Below are positions 8,974 through 17,242 of a stretch of DNA of 30,676 bases, one piece after another. A program made the translations under genes and the position numbers. The notes under the pieces are model-generated. The model had not been told where the DNA came from. It saw nothing but the letters and a program-made list of their open reading frames with translations, and did no database searches. How positions within the stretch are numbered: the first letter of the stretch is position 1; each line of letters opens with the position of its first letter. The stretch comes from Gammaproteobacteria bacterium (GTDB taxonomy: Bacteria; Pseudomonadota; Gammaproteobacteria; UBA6429): NCBI GenBank assembly GCA_003232015.1, contig QIKU01000191.1, positions 1-30,676 of the forward strand, written 5' to 3'.

Positions 8974-10020
8974 ATGCAACAACAATGGCAAAAATTTTTA
9001 AGTGAGCAAGGGGCAACAATCGAGAAGGGTTGTGTCAGCCATTTTAATTCACCGGAAACTGAAATAAAAAACAGCAATACCGCATCTATACTGGCCGACC
9101 TTTCGCACTACCGCTTATTTCGTGTCAGTGGTGCCGATGCCAATAGCTTTCTTCAGGGACAGCTAAGCAATGACATTAATCATGTCACTGAAAACCACGC
9201 ACAAATGAGTGCCTATTGCAGCCCGAAAGGCCGTGCGCTGGCGCTGTTTCGAGTCTTTCATTTTGATAACACTTATTTTCTTAGCTTGCCCGATGAAATT
9301 GCCGAAACAACAATGAAACGCTTAAACATGTTTATTATGCGCAGCGACGTAGTGATGGATGACGTAACCAACGACTACTTTCATTTTGGTATTGCTGGTA
9401 AAGATGCCGCAGCCAGCCTTAAATCCGCACTTAATCTGCCAGAGTTACCCGATAAAACCGATGCCAGCATCATTGCTAATGACCTATGTTTACAAAAATT
9501 AGCTGGCACGCCTGACCGCTTTGAGCTTATTGGCTCGTTTGATGGTGCAACCACAATGTGGAATACGCTCCAGCCAGGCTGTGTTCCTGTCGGTGAATCC
9601 GCATGGAGTTTACAACGCATTAATGCGGGTATTCCAGAAATATTAAAGAACAGTGCCGAAGCTTTTGTACCACAAATGCTTAATTTACAACTGATTAACA
9701 CCATTAATTTCCAGAAAGGCTGTTACCCGGGGCAGGAAATTGTTGCCCGAACGAAGTACCTTGGTAAACTTAAAAAACGCCTTTATCTTGCAGAGATCCC
9801 AACAGCCAATCCCATAGAAATTGGCACTGATATTTACCAAAGCGGTGATAATAAGCAAAGTGTCGGCAAAATTGTATTAGCCTCAGCCAATTCGCCTGAA
9901 ACCACGCGGGTTTTAGCAGTGCTGCAAATTGCTGCTGCTGAGAACCAAAGCCTTTTTCTGGCCGAAAAAGAAGGCCCTGCCCTGAAAATACTGGAAATGC
10001 CCTACAATTTAGATGAATAA
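8974..10020 (+). CDS. ygfZ: Folate-binding protein YgfZ (iron-sulfur cluster repair/tRNA-modifying)
   Basis: Folate-dependent protein of the YgfZ/GcvT-like family (348 residues) that supports activity of certain iron-sulfur enzymes, including MiaB-type tRNA thiolation in E. coli. The signature KGCYPGQE, with its conserved cysteine at about residue 249, is followed by IVARTKYLGKLKKRLY. The N-terminal half has the aminomethyltransferase-like fold with LADLSHYRLFRVSGADANSFLQGQ. It is divergent from sdhC. A link to the iron-sulfur enzyme SdhB is plausible but only inferred from adjacency. Confidence 0.93.
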   Translation: MQQQWQKFLSEQGATIEKGCVSHFNSPETEIKNSNTASILADLSHYRLFRVSGADANSFLQGQLSNDINHVTENHAQMSAYCSPKGRALALFRVFHFDNTYFLSLPDEIAETTMKRLNMFIMRSDVVMDDVTNDYFHFGIAGKDAAASLKSALNLPELPDKTDASIIANDLCLQKLAGTPDRFELIGSFDGATTMWNTLQPGCVPVGESAWSLQRINAGIPEILKNSAEAFVPQMLNLQLINTINFQKGCYPGQEIVARTKYLGKLKKRLYLAEIPTANPIEIGTDIYQSGDNKQSVGKIVLASANSPETTRVLAVLQIAAAENQSLFLAEKEGPALKILEMPYNLDE

Positions 10021-10086
10021 AAGCCTTAAGCTAACGTCAGCACGGCCGATATAAAGTTCAGTTAAATAATAAATTGGGTGAGATGG

Positions 10087-10932
10087 ATGTCTGACGAAAT
10101 TGCTGAAAATTTTATCAATGAATTATTACGAGATTTAGACAACGAAACGCTGGTACTGCCCACGCTACCCGAAGTAGCGCTGCGTGTACGCGATACACTC
10201 GCTGATGAAGACAAGTCACTCTCTGACGTAAGTAAAATCATTACCACCGATGCCGCCCTTTCTGCTCGATTAATTCAGGTATCGAATAGCCCGTTACTCC
10301 GAACCACCCGTACAATTGACTCCGTCGAAGCGGCAGTAACCCGAATGGGCAGCAATATGGTACGCAATTTAGTGACCAGTATTGTGATGGAACAAATGTT
10401 TCAGGCAACCTCGGATGCAACCGATAAACGGCTACGCAATTTATGGGAACACAGCACCCAGGTTGCGGCTATCGCAAGTGCACTAACCACGCAATTTACA
10501 AATTTAAAATCTGATATGTCGTTATTAGGCGGACTAGTGCATGACATTGGCGCATTACCTATTCTAAGCCGTGTTGAAGAAGTGCCCGAGATTTTAGAAA
10601 ATACCACTCTGCTCGATAAAATCATCTCCGACACCCATTGCCGCATTGGCGAACGCATATTGGATAAATGGAATTTCCCACCGGAGCTGGTTGCCGTAGC
10701 CTCAGAACATGAAAACTTAAGCCGTAATTCCGGTGGCGATATTGATTACGTTGACATTATTACCGTTGCCAATCTGCAAAGCATGATAGGCAGTAACCAC
10801 CCACATACCCAACTGGACTGGAATACTATCCCAGCTTTTCAAAAACTGGGGCTGACAGCAGATGTGAATGTGATTGAAATGGATGAAACCAGCGAAGATA
10901 TTGCCGCCATGCAAAATGCGCTGGCTAGTTAA
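10087..10932 (+). CDS. HDOD domain-containing protein
   Basis: Single-domain HDOD protein of 281 residues. The domain spans about residues 20-220, starting LVLPTLPEVALRVRDTLADED and LSARLIQVSNSPL. An HD pair is present at 152-153 (GLVHDIGALPIL), with further histidines in DTHCRIGERIL and SEHENL. HDOD proteins are signalling or regulatory proteins in Proteobacteria, linked in some cases to cyclic-di-GMP or motility control; no specific role can be deduced here. The ATG at 10087 is chosen because GGGTGAG lies just before it; a GTG at 10078 is in frame. The 66-base gap after ygfZ permits cotranscription. Confidence 0.85.
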   Translation: MSDEIAENFINELLRDLDNETLVLPTLPEVALRVRDTLADEDKSLSDVSKIITTDAALSARLIQVSNSPLLRTTRTIDSVEAAVTRMGSNMVRNLVTSIVMEQMFQATSDATDKRLRNLWEHSTQVAAIASALTTQFTNLKSDMSLLGGLVHDIGALPILSRVEEVPEILENTTLLDKIISDTHCRIGERILDKWNFPPELVAVASEHENLSRNSGGDIDYVDIITVANLQSMIGSNHPHTQLDWNTIPAFQKLGLTADVNVIEMDETSEDIAAMQNALAS

Positions 10933-10985
10933 CACTAAGTTAAATGGCAATTACACGCAAGCAAAGCGCACGGGTAATTGTCCAG

Positions 10986-11018
10986 GCGTTGCATGGAATG
11001 CAATGCAGTTTAAATGAT
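10986..11018 (+). terminator. Possible terminator after the HDOD gene
   Basis: GCGTTGCAT (10986-10994), loop GGA, ATGCAATGC (10998-11006) forms a 9-bp stem with one G-U pair, followed by AGTTTAAATGATTTTTT. The T-rich tail is delayed by several bases, so this is only a moderate candidate. It overlaps the run-up to the convergent DsrE-like gene. Confidence 0.35.
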
Positions 11019-11021
11019 TTT

Positions 11022-11360
11022 TTATAATGTAATTATTTGATCGGGCATATTGCCTGATAAAGCCTCATACAAATTGGGGAAACAACCAATAACTGCACCC
11101 TCTACTAACTTTCCATCTATTTGACGTTCATAACAACATTTATCGCAGCCCATTAAAAGCATACCTTTTTCTTTCGCTACTTTTGCCAAACGTTCTCCAA
11201 TTGGATCACCCTTTACTAAAACATAATTATTATCTTCGAAGAAAAACATTCCGATTACTTCAACTCCATGTGCATCGGCTTCCAATTGTGGCAATATCAT
11301 TTGCCCTAATTTATAGGATACAGAATGACCTTGCGTTGAAAAAATATATGCTACTTTCAT
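11022..11360 (-). CDS. DsrE-like family protein
   Basis: Small cytoplasmic protein (112 residues) with the DsrE/TusD-type fold pattern. A first beta strand MKVAYIFSTQGHSVSYKLGQ leads to alternating helices and strands (VEVIGMFFFEDNNYVLVKGD; GMLLMGCDKCCYER; AVIGCFPNLYEAL). Cysteines fall at 72, 75, 76 and 93. C93 lies where this family often has a sulfur-carrier cysteine; the CxxCC group is unusual. A strong ribosome site AAAGGGA precedes the ATG. It is monocistronic, with no dsr, tus or sox genes beside it, so participation in sulfur transfer is an inference from the fold only. Confidence 0.65.
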   Translation of the reverse strand: MKVAYIFSTQGHSVSYKLGQMILPQLEADAHGVEVIGMFFFEDNNYVLVKGDPIGERLAKVAKEKGMLLMGCDKCCYERQIDGKLVEGAVIGCFPNLYEALSGNMPDQIITL

Positions 11361-11433
11361 TGTAATTCCCTTTTCATATTTTTTAAATATAACATAAGTT
11401 GAGAGTAACTAACTTCAGCTTCGTATAATAGCT

Positions 11434-11464
11434 AGATTGCTGTGCTACCGCTCGCAATGCTCAC
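11434..11464. repeat. Dispersed palindromic repeat, copy 1 (CATTGCGAGCG family)
   Basis: On the minus strand it reads GCATTGCGAGCGGTAGC then ACAGCAATCT, the half-palindromic pattern seen again at 17198-17234. The two copies share AGATTGC, GCTA, CGCTC and CAATG at identical spacing. It lies in the gap between lysS and the DsrE-like gene and has no U-run. Confidence 0.7.
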
Positions 11465-11534
11465 TTTTTTCATTACAGAAAATCTTACAGAGTAACCGCA
11501 TAAAAAAATACCCCGAATGCAAACCTGAGGCTAA

Positions 11535-13049
11535 CTATAATCGCATGTGAGGAAATAGCAACACATCACGGATAGACGGTGAGTTGGTAAATAACATCAC
11601 TAGACGGTCAATACCAATCCCCTCACCCGCTGTCGGTGGCATACCGTGTTCTAAAGCAACGACATAATCTTCATCAAAAAACATCGCTTCATCGTCACCG
11701 GCCTCTTTTTCCTGCACTTGTGCTTTAAAACGCTCAGCCTGATCTTCGGCATCATTTAACTCAGAAAAACCATTAGCAATTTCACGCCCACCAACAAAAA
11801 ACTCGAAACGATCCGTTACAAAAGGATTGTCATCATTGCGCCTTGCAAGTGGCGACACTTCGGTTGGGTAAGCGGTAATAAAAGTAGGTTCGATTAAGCG
11901 ATGTTCAACCGTTTTCTCGAAAATTTCTATTTGAATTTTACCTAAACCATAAGAGTCTTTTAATGGAATATCCAGATCTGTTGCAATGGCTTTTGCTTTT
12001 TCAATATCATCCAGCTCGGCTTCGGTAATATCTGAATTAAAAAGCATAATGGATTCTTTAACTGTCATTCGCGCAAACGGTTTACCGAAATCATATTCAT
12101 CATCCTGATATTTTATTTTGGTATTACCGATGACATTCTCGGCAATCGAACGCAACATACTCTCTGTAATATCCATTAAGTCATTATAATCAGCATACGC
12201 TTCATAAAATTCAATCATGGTAAATTCCGGGTTATGCCGGCTTGATAAACCTTCGTTTCGGAAGTTACGGTTTATTTCAAATACTTTTTCAAAACCACCC
12301 ACAACCAGGCGTTTTAAATAAAGCTCCGGTGCAATACGCAAATACAAATCCATATCCAGTGCATTATGGTAAGTAGTAAATGGTTTTGCTGTTGCGCCAC
12401 CGGGGATCACCTGCATCATCGGCGTTTCAACTTCAAGAAAATCTTTTTTAGTTAAAAATTCACGAATATGCGATACAATTTTTGAACGCAGCTGGAATGT
12501 TTTGCGTGAATCTTCATTCATAATTAAATCAAGATAGCGTTGGCGATAACGGATTTCCTGATCGGTTAAGCCTTTAAATTTATCCGGCAATGGACGTAAT
12601 GCTTTCGTCAGCAAACGAATATCTTCGACTTTAACAGACAGCTCACCTTTATTTGTTTTATACATGGTGCCTTCCGCCGCAATAATATCGCCAAGATCCC
12701 ATTTTTTAAATTGCTGGTTATAAAAACCTTCCGGCAAGTCATCACGTGAAACATAAAGTTGAATAGAACCCGACATATCCTGCAAACTGGCAAAGCTGGA
12801 CTTGCCCATAATACGTTGCGCCATCATTCGGCCCGCTACTTTAACCCGAATCGGCGTTGCTTCTAATTCTTCTTTGGTTTTAGCACCGTACTCGGCATGC
12901 AGTTCTCCGGCAACCACATTACGACGAAAGTCATTCGGGAAGGCATTGCCATTTTCACGAAGGACTTTTAATTTTTCGCGGCGCTCAACGATAAGTTTAT
13001 TTTCATCAACCGTTTGTTCAGTGTTATTTTGAAATTTATTATCTGACAT
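11535..13049 (-). CDS. lysS: Lysine--tRNA ligase, class II
   Basis: Charges tRNA(Lys) with lysine. The 504-residue length is normal for bacterial LysRS. An N-terminal OB-fold anticodon-binding domain (about 60-150) contains [21 protein letters not shown]. The class II catalytic core has motif 2 ([22 protein letters not shown]) and motif 3 ([24 protein letters not shown]). The start MSDNKFQNN is preceded by AGAGAAG. It follows prfB by 75 bases that include a palindromic hairpin; prfB-lysS adjacency is conserved in gammaproteobacteria. Confidence 0.98.
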   Translation of the reverse strand: MSDNKFQNNTEQTVDENKLIVERREKLKVLRENGNAFPNDFRRNVVAGELHAEYGAKTKEELEATPIRVKVAGRMMAQRIMGKSSFASLQDMSGSIQLYVSRDDLPEGFYNQQFKKWDLGDIIAAEGTMYKTNKGELSVKVEDIRLLTKALRPLPDKFKGLTDQEIRYRQRYLDLIMNEDSRKTFQLRSKIVSHIREFLTKKDFLEVETPMMQVIPGGATAKPFTTYHNALDMDLYLRIAPELYLKRLVVGGFEKVFEINRNFRNEGLSSRHNPEFTMIEFYEAYADYNDLMDITESMLRSIAENVIGNTKIKYQDDEYDFGKPFARMTVKESIMLFNSDITEAELDDIEKAKAIATDLDIPLKDSYGLGKIQIEIFEKTVEHRLIEPTFITAYPTEVSPLARRNDDNPFVTDRFEFFVGGREIANGFSELNDAEDQAERFKAQVQEKEAGDDEAMFFDEDYVVALEHGMPPTAGEGIGIDRLVMLFTNSPSIRDVLLFPHMRL

Positions 13050-13081
13050 CTTGCTTCTCTGTTTATGTATCTTGTGTTTCT

Positions 13082-13109
13082 CGTCATTCCCGCGAAGGCG
13101 AGAATGACG
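13082..13109. repeat. Short palindromic repeat between prfB and lysS
   Basis: CGTCATTCCCGC (13082-13093), loop GAAG, GCGAGAATGACG (13098-13109): a 12-bp stem with one G-U pair. It is of the widespread 'CGTCATTCCCGCG' intergenic repeat type. No U-run follows on either strand, so it is more likely a dispersed repeat than an intrinsic terminator. Confidence 0.7.
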
Positions 13110-13124
13110 GCCTTAATTTAAACT

Positions 13125-14223
13125 TTACAAACCACTCTTCAAGCTGGCTTCAATAAACTTATCTATATCACCATCAAGCACCGCTTGAGTATTAGACGTT
13201 TCTATATTGGTTCTTAAATCTTTAATCCGCGACTGGTCAAGCACATAAGAACGGATCTGACTACCCCAACCAATGTCTGTTTTTGAATCTTCCATTGCCT
13301 GTTTGTCTTCATTTTGTTTCAACATTTCCATTTCATACAATTTTGCACGGAGCTGTTTCATCGCATTATCTTTATTCTGATGTTGCGAGCGTTGATTCTG
13401 ACATTGTACAACAATACCGGATGGAATGTGGGTTAGCCGTACCGCTGAATCAGTTTTATTAACATGCTGACCACCAGCGCCACTAGCGCGATAGGTATCG
13501 ACCCGTACATCGGACATATTAATTTCAATTTCGATATTGTCATCCACTTCTGGATAAACAAAAACAGACGCGAAGGAAGTATGACGGCGACTGCCTGAAT
13601 CAAACGGTGACTTGCGCACTAACCTGTGCACACCTGTTTCGGTGCGCAACAAGCCAAACGCATATTCACCGGTGTATTTTATGGTTGCACTTTTAATACC
13701 GGCAACCTCACCATCAGAGACTTCCATTAATTCAGTTTTAAAACCTTTGCGCTCACCCCATCGTAAGTACATGCGTAATAACATATCAGCCCAGTCCTGT
13801 GCCTCGGTGCCACCGGAGCCGGACTGAATATCGAGGAATGTGTTATTCATATCGAGCTGACCGGAAAACATACGCTGAAATTCCAAATCAGCCAGTATCT
13901 TTTCCTGGACATCTAAATCAGCAATCACTGCATCGACGGTATCCGCGTCATCTTCTTCCTGCGCCATTTCAAGCAGTTCAGCTGCATCGGTTAGACTCTC
14001 TTCAATTTTTTTCAAACCGTGTACGACTTTTTCTAAACTAGCACGTTCACGTCCTAACTCCTGAGCATACTCCGGTTTATCCCAGACTTCAGGCACTTCT
14101 AACTCTCGTTCAACTTCGATTAATCTTTCGTTCTTAAGATCAAAGTCAAAGATACCCCCTAAGCACCAGATTTCGCTGTTGCATTTCTTTTATTCTAGTT
14201 TTAATGGCATTAATTTCTAACAT
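13125..14223 (-). CDS. prfB: Peptide chain release factor 2, with programmed +1 frameshift
   Basis: Release factor reading UGA and UAA. Translation starts at the ATG ending at 14223 and runs 25 codons ([10 protein letters not shown]...RGYL, 14149-14223). The zero frame then meets TGA at 14146-14148, preceded by the internal Shine-Dalgarno AGGGGG and the slippery CTT: AGGGGGTATCTTTGAC, the same as the E. coli autoregulatory site. Skipping one T puts the ribosome into the frame 14147-13125 ([13 protein letters not shown]...), giving 365 residues, the E. coli length. The stop-codon-recognition tripeptide SPF ([11 protein letters not shown]) and the catalytic GGQ ([10 protein letters not shown]) are intact. 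Low RF2 favours shifting, so the gene controls its own level. Confidence 0.97.
14145..14160 (-). promoter_or_regulatory. prfB: prfB programmed frameshift site
   Basis: Minus-strand AGGGGGTATCTTTGAC: internal Shine-Dalgarno AGGGGG, three-base spacer TAT, slippery CTT, in-frame TGA at codon 26, then C. It is a textbook +1 frameshift signal, with the UGAC context known to terminate poorly. Confidence 0.95.
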
Positions 14224-14272
14224 TTTATATTCTCTAAATTTTTATATAACTACTTTATTATACTCGCTAAGG

Positions 14273-16066
14273 TTAAACCACAGGCTCAATCTGTTCCACC
14301 ATTAACTGCGCTGTGCGATTTCCTCTAAACTCATTTACATCGAGTCGATAAACGGCATCCACACGGTTAACATTAACCGGCCAGTTTGCATCGGTCACAT
14401 TAAAGGCAATCGCATCGATTGTGTTTTGTTGCATCGAACCGGCTGCTGAATAACCCAATACTAATTTCAAATGTTTTTCACCCACGATACGTTTTTCAAT
14501 AACAGCAAACTGCCCCTCAAATACTGGTTCAGGAAAATTCTGCCCCCATGGCCCGGCATTTTGTATTAATTCAGCCACATCCAAATTAAGTTCATCCTCA
14601 TTTAAACTGCCATCAGTTAGCAGTATGTTTTTCAGTTTATCTTCGGTTAAATGCGCACCAACTTGTTGCACAAAAGCCTTTTTAAATTCGTTTAAGTTTT
14701 TTTTCTTTAACGTTAAACCTGCCGCCATGGCGTGGCCACCAAACTTTTCAATCAAGTGGGGGTATTTTTTAGAAACCTCATCTAATACATCACGTAAATG
14801 TAAGCCCTGAATAGAACGTGCAGAGCCTTTTAGCATTGCCTCTTTAGCGCCGTTATTTGCTAGGGCAAAGGCAATCACCGGGCGATGAAAATGTTCTTTG
14901 ATTCTCGATGCCAGTATACCTATCACACCTTCATGCCAATCTTGCTGATATAAACACAATGCAGCAGGAACAGCGTTCGTCTCATCAATATTACTTGTTT
15001 CAGATTTCAATATTTCGTCCAGAAGTTTAAAAGCCTGCTGCTTCATCTCATCTTCAATTTCACGCCGCGAATAGTTTAACGAATCAAGCTGGGTCGCTAT
15101 CGCTGTAGCATGAACGGCATCATCACTAAGCAAACATTCGATACCAATCGACATATCTTCCAGCCGACCAGCTGCATTAATGCGTGGAGCAATAGCAAAC
15201 CCCATGTCCGATGCTTTTAGCTGTTGTGCATTTCGACCTGCCACTTTAATCAGTGCGTTCAATCCGGCAGACACTTTACCCGCCCGAATGCGTGCAATGC
15301 CCTGTGCAACTAAAATGCGGTTATTGTGTTCCAGTGGCACCACATCGGCAACCGTACCGAGTGCAACTAAATCCAGCAACTCAGCCAGATTGGGTTCAGG
15401 ACGTTCAGTTGTAAACCAGCCCCTGTCCCGCAAGGCGGCACGTAACGCCAGCATGGTATAAAAAATAACACCAACACCCGCAGTCGACTTACACTTAAAT
15501 GTATCACCCACTTGATTAGGGTTAACAATAGCATCAGCATCCGGCAATGTATCTGCTGGTAAATGATGATCGGTGACTAACACTTTAATACCGTATTGTT
15601 TAGCGCGTTCAACCCCGTCTATGCTTGCAATGCCATTATCAACGGTAATAATAATATCGGGCTTCGATTGTTGTGCCACATCAACAATCTCGGGGGTTAA
15701 TCCATATCCATACTTAAAACGGTTGGGTACTAAATACGTTACATTCGAATGCCCCATTAAGCGCAAGGCACGAATCGCAACGACGGTACTGGTTGCGCCA
15801 TCGGCATCAAAGTCGCCCACTATCATAATGGCTGCATTATCTTGCAAGGCAGCCATTAATAAAGTGACTGCAGCGTCCATTCCTTTTAAACTTTGATAAG
15901 GCAACAAACCTTTAAGAGAATTATCTAACTCGAATGCCGACTGAATATTACGTGTGCTATAAACACGCGCAAGAATAGGTGGCAGTGCGGATAAGAAATC
16001 GGGGAGCGTTTCAGGCTGTTGTCGCCGACAAACTTTGCGTTGTGATTTTGAGCTGTTGAGTGTCAC
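14273..16066 (-). CDS. recJ: Single-stranded-DNA-specific exonuclease RecJ
   Basis: 5'-3' exonuclease on single-stranded DNA for recombination and mismatch repair. The 597-residue protein has DHH-superfamily motifs: MIVGDFDADGATST near 81-95, TVDNGIAS, VTDHHLPAD (the DHH motif), NPN, then the DHHA1 part with GSARS and FGGHAMAAGLTL, and a C-terminal OB-type domain. The start is a GTG at 16064-16066, 13 bases after the thrC stop. The N-terminus RRQQPETLPDFLSALPPILARVY matches the family. It is followed 49 bases later by prfB. The recJ-prfB-lysS run is common in gammaproteobacteria. Confidence 0.96.
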   Translation of the reverse strand: MTLNSSKSQRKVCRRQQPETLPDFLSALPPILARVYSTRNIQSAFELDNSLKGLLPYQSLKGMDAAVTLLMAALQDNAAIMIVGDFDADGATSTVVAIRALRLMGHSNVTYLVPNRFKYGYGLTPEIVDVAQQSKPDIIITVDNGIASIDGVERAKQYGIKVLVTDHHLPADTLPDADAIVNPNQVGDTFKCKSTAGVGVIFYTMLALRAALRDRGWFTTERPEPNLAELLDLVALGTVADVVPLEHNNRILVAQGIARIRAGKVSAGLNALIKVAGRNAQQLKASDMGFAIAPRINAAGRLEDMSIGIECLLSDDAVHATAIATQLDSLNYSRREIEDEMKQQAFKLLDEILKSETSNIDETNAVPAALCLYQQDWHEGVIGILASRIKEHFHRPVIAFALANNGAKEAMLKGSARSIQGLHLRDVLDEVSKKYPHLIEKFGGHAMAAGLTLKKKNLNEFKKAFVQQVGAHLTEDKLKNILLTDGSLNEDELNLDVAELIQNAGPWGQNFPEPVFEGQFAVIEKRIVGEKHLKLVLGYSAAGSMQQNTIDAIAFNVTDANWPVNVNRVDAVYRLDVNEFRGNRTAQLMVEQIEPVV

Positions 16067-16079
16067 GTGCCTGGGACAA

Positions 16080-17156
16080 TTACGCCATATTATCCAGAAT
16101 AGCTTTAGTCACTTCTTCGCGTGTTGCTTTAACGGTTAGCACTGGTGCACTTTGTTTAATTGCGGTATCTGGATCTTTTAAACCGTGTCCCGTTAAAGTA
16201 CAAACAATTTTACTGCCTTCCGGGATCTTGCCTGTTTCAATATCTTTTAAAGCACCAGCCAATGATGTTGCCGATGCTGGCTCACAAAAGATACCTTCGT
16301 TCATGGCTAACAGTTTTTGTGTTTTTAAAATTTCTTCATCAACACATTCATCAAACCAGCCAACAGATTCTTCTTTAACAACCCAGGCTTTATCCCAACT
16401 TTGTGGGTGACCAATACGAATGGCTGTAGCAACGGTGTCAGGATCATCGACCATTTCACCGCGCATAAACGGTGCCGAGCCAGCCGCCTGATAACCCACC
16501 ATTTTAGGACGTGAATTTACAATGCCATGCTCATGGTATTCTGAGTAACCCATCCAGTGTGCAGTGATGTTGCCAGCATTGCCAACCGGAATACAATGAA
16601 AGTCTGGGGCGCAGCCGAGCTCTTCTAAAATTTCAAAGGCTGCTGTTTTTTGCCCTTGTAAACGGAATGGATTGATTGAGTTCACAATGGTAACAGGTGC
16701 GTCCTCACCGACTTCTTTTACCAGTTGCATACCGACGTCAAAGTTGCCATTAATTTGCAATACGGTGGCTCCGTGCATCATCGCTTGCGCAAGTTTGCCG
16801 AGTGCAATGTTACCTTCAGGAATTAATACAAAAGCAGTAATACCCGCGCGTGCCGCATAAGCCGCTGCCGCTGCGGATGTATTACCTGTTGAAGCACAAA
16901 TAATGGCTTTACTGCCTTCTTCAACGGCTTTAGTCACTGCCATGGTCATGCCACGATCTTTAAAAGAACCGGTTGGATTTAAACCTTCGTACTTCACATA
17001 GATATCGACATCTTTGCCAATGATACGCGGGATATTGTTTAAGCGAATTAACGGTGTATTACCTTCGCCTAAACTAATAATGCGCGTATCGTCATGCACT
17101 GGAAGACGATCACGGTATCTGTCAATTAAACCGGTATAACGAGAACGCATGGTCAT
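16080..17156 (-). CDS. thrC: Threonine synthase
   Basis: PLP enzyme converting O-phosphohomoserine to threonine. At 358 residues it is the shorter type (as in Bacillus/Thermus), not the approximately 430-residue E. coli form. The PLP lysine is K66 in NPTGSFKDRGM. Further motifs are CASTGNTSAAAAAYAARAG and the phosphate-binding loop PVGNAGNITAHW. The ATG at 17156 is preceded by GGAGAA. It lies 86 bases downstream of hom, with a palindromic repeat in the gap, and 13 bases before recJ. hom-thrC linkage supports the pathway role. Confidence 0.96.
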   Translation of the reverse strand: MTMRSRYTGLIDRYRDRLPVHDDTRIISLGEGNTPLIRLNNIPRIIGKDVDIYVKYEGLNPTGSFKDRGMTMAVTKAVEEGSKAIICASTGNTSAAAAAYAARAGITAFVLIPEGNIALGKLAQAMMHGATVLQINGNFDVGMQLVKEVGEDAPVTIVNSINPFRLQGQKTAAFEILEELGCAPDFHCIPVGNAGNITAHWMGYSEYHEHGIVNSRPKMVGYQAAGSAPFMRGEMVDDPDTVATAIRIGHPQSWDKAWVVKEESVGWFDECVDEEILKTQKLLAMNEGIFCEPASATSLAGALKDIETGKIPEGSKIVCTLTGHGLKDPDTAIKQSAPVLTVKATREEVTKAILDNMA

Positions 17157-17197
17157 TTTATTTTCTCCGAAAACTAAGCTTTATATTAATCTCTATC

Positions 17198-17234
17198 ACT
17201 GTCAGATTGCCACGCTATCGCTCACAATGACAGT
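17198..17234. repeat. Dispersed palindromic repeat, copy 2 (CATTGCGAGCG family)
   Basis: ACTGTCA (17198-17204) and its inverse TGACAGT (17228-17234) flank a core ATTGC-CAC-GCTATCGCTC-ACAAT that aligns with copy 1 at 11434-11464. It sits between hom and thrC, so it would be transcribed as a hairpin within the operon message. Confidence 0.75.
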
Positions 17235-17242
17235 TTAATTTT

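Noticed and set aside
13125..14096. prfB as a short or broken gene because the frame lacks a normal N-terminus
   Set aside because: The upstream 25 codons and the canonical frameshift signal restore full-length RF2.
15573..15896. Plus-strand ORF of 107 codons opposite recJ
   Set aside because: Antisense to the RecJ DHH motif region; composition is typical of a shadow frame.
17157..17242. Threonine attenuator or leader between hom and thrC
   Set aside because: No leader peptide rich in Thr/Ile codons and no terminator; the only structure is the dispersed repeat.
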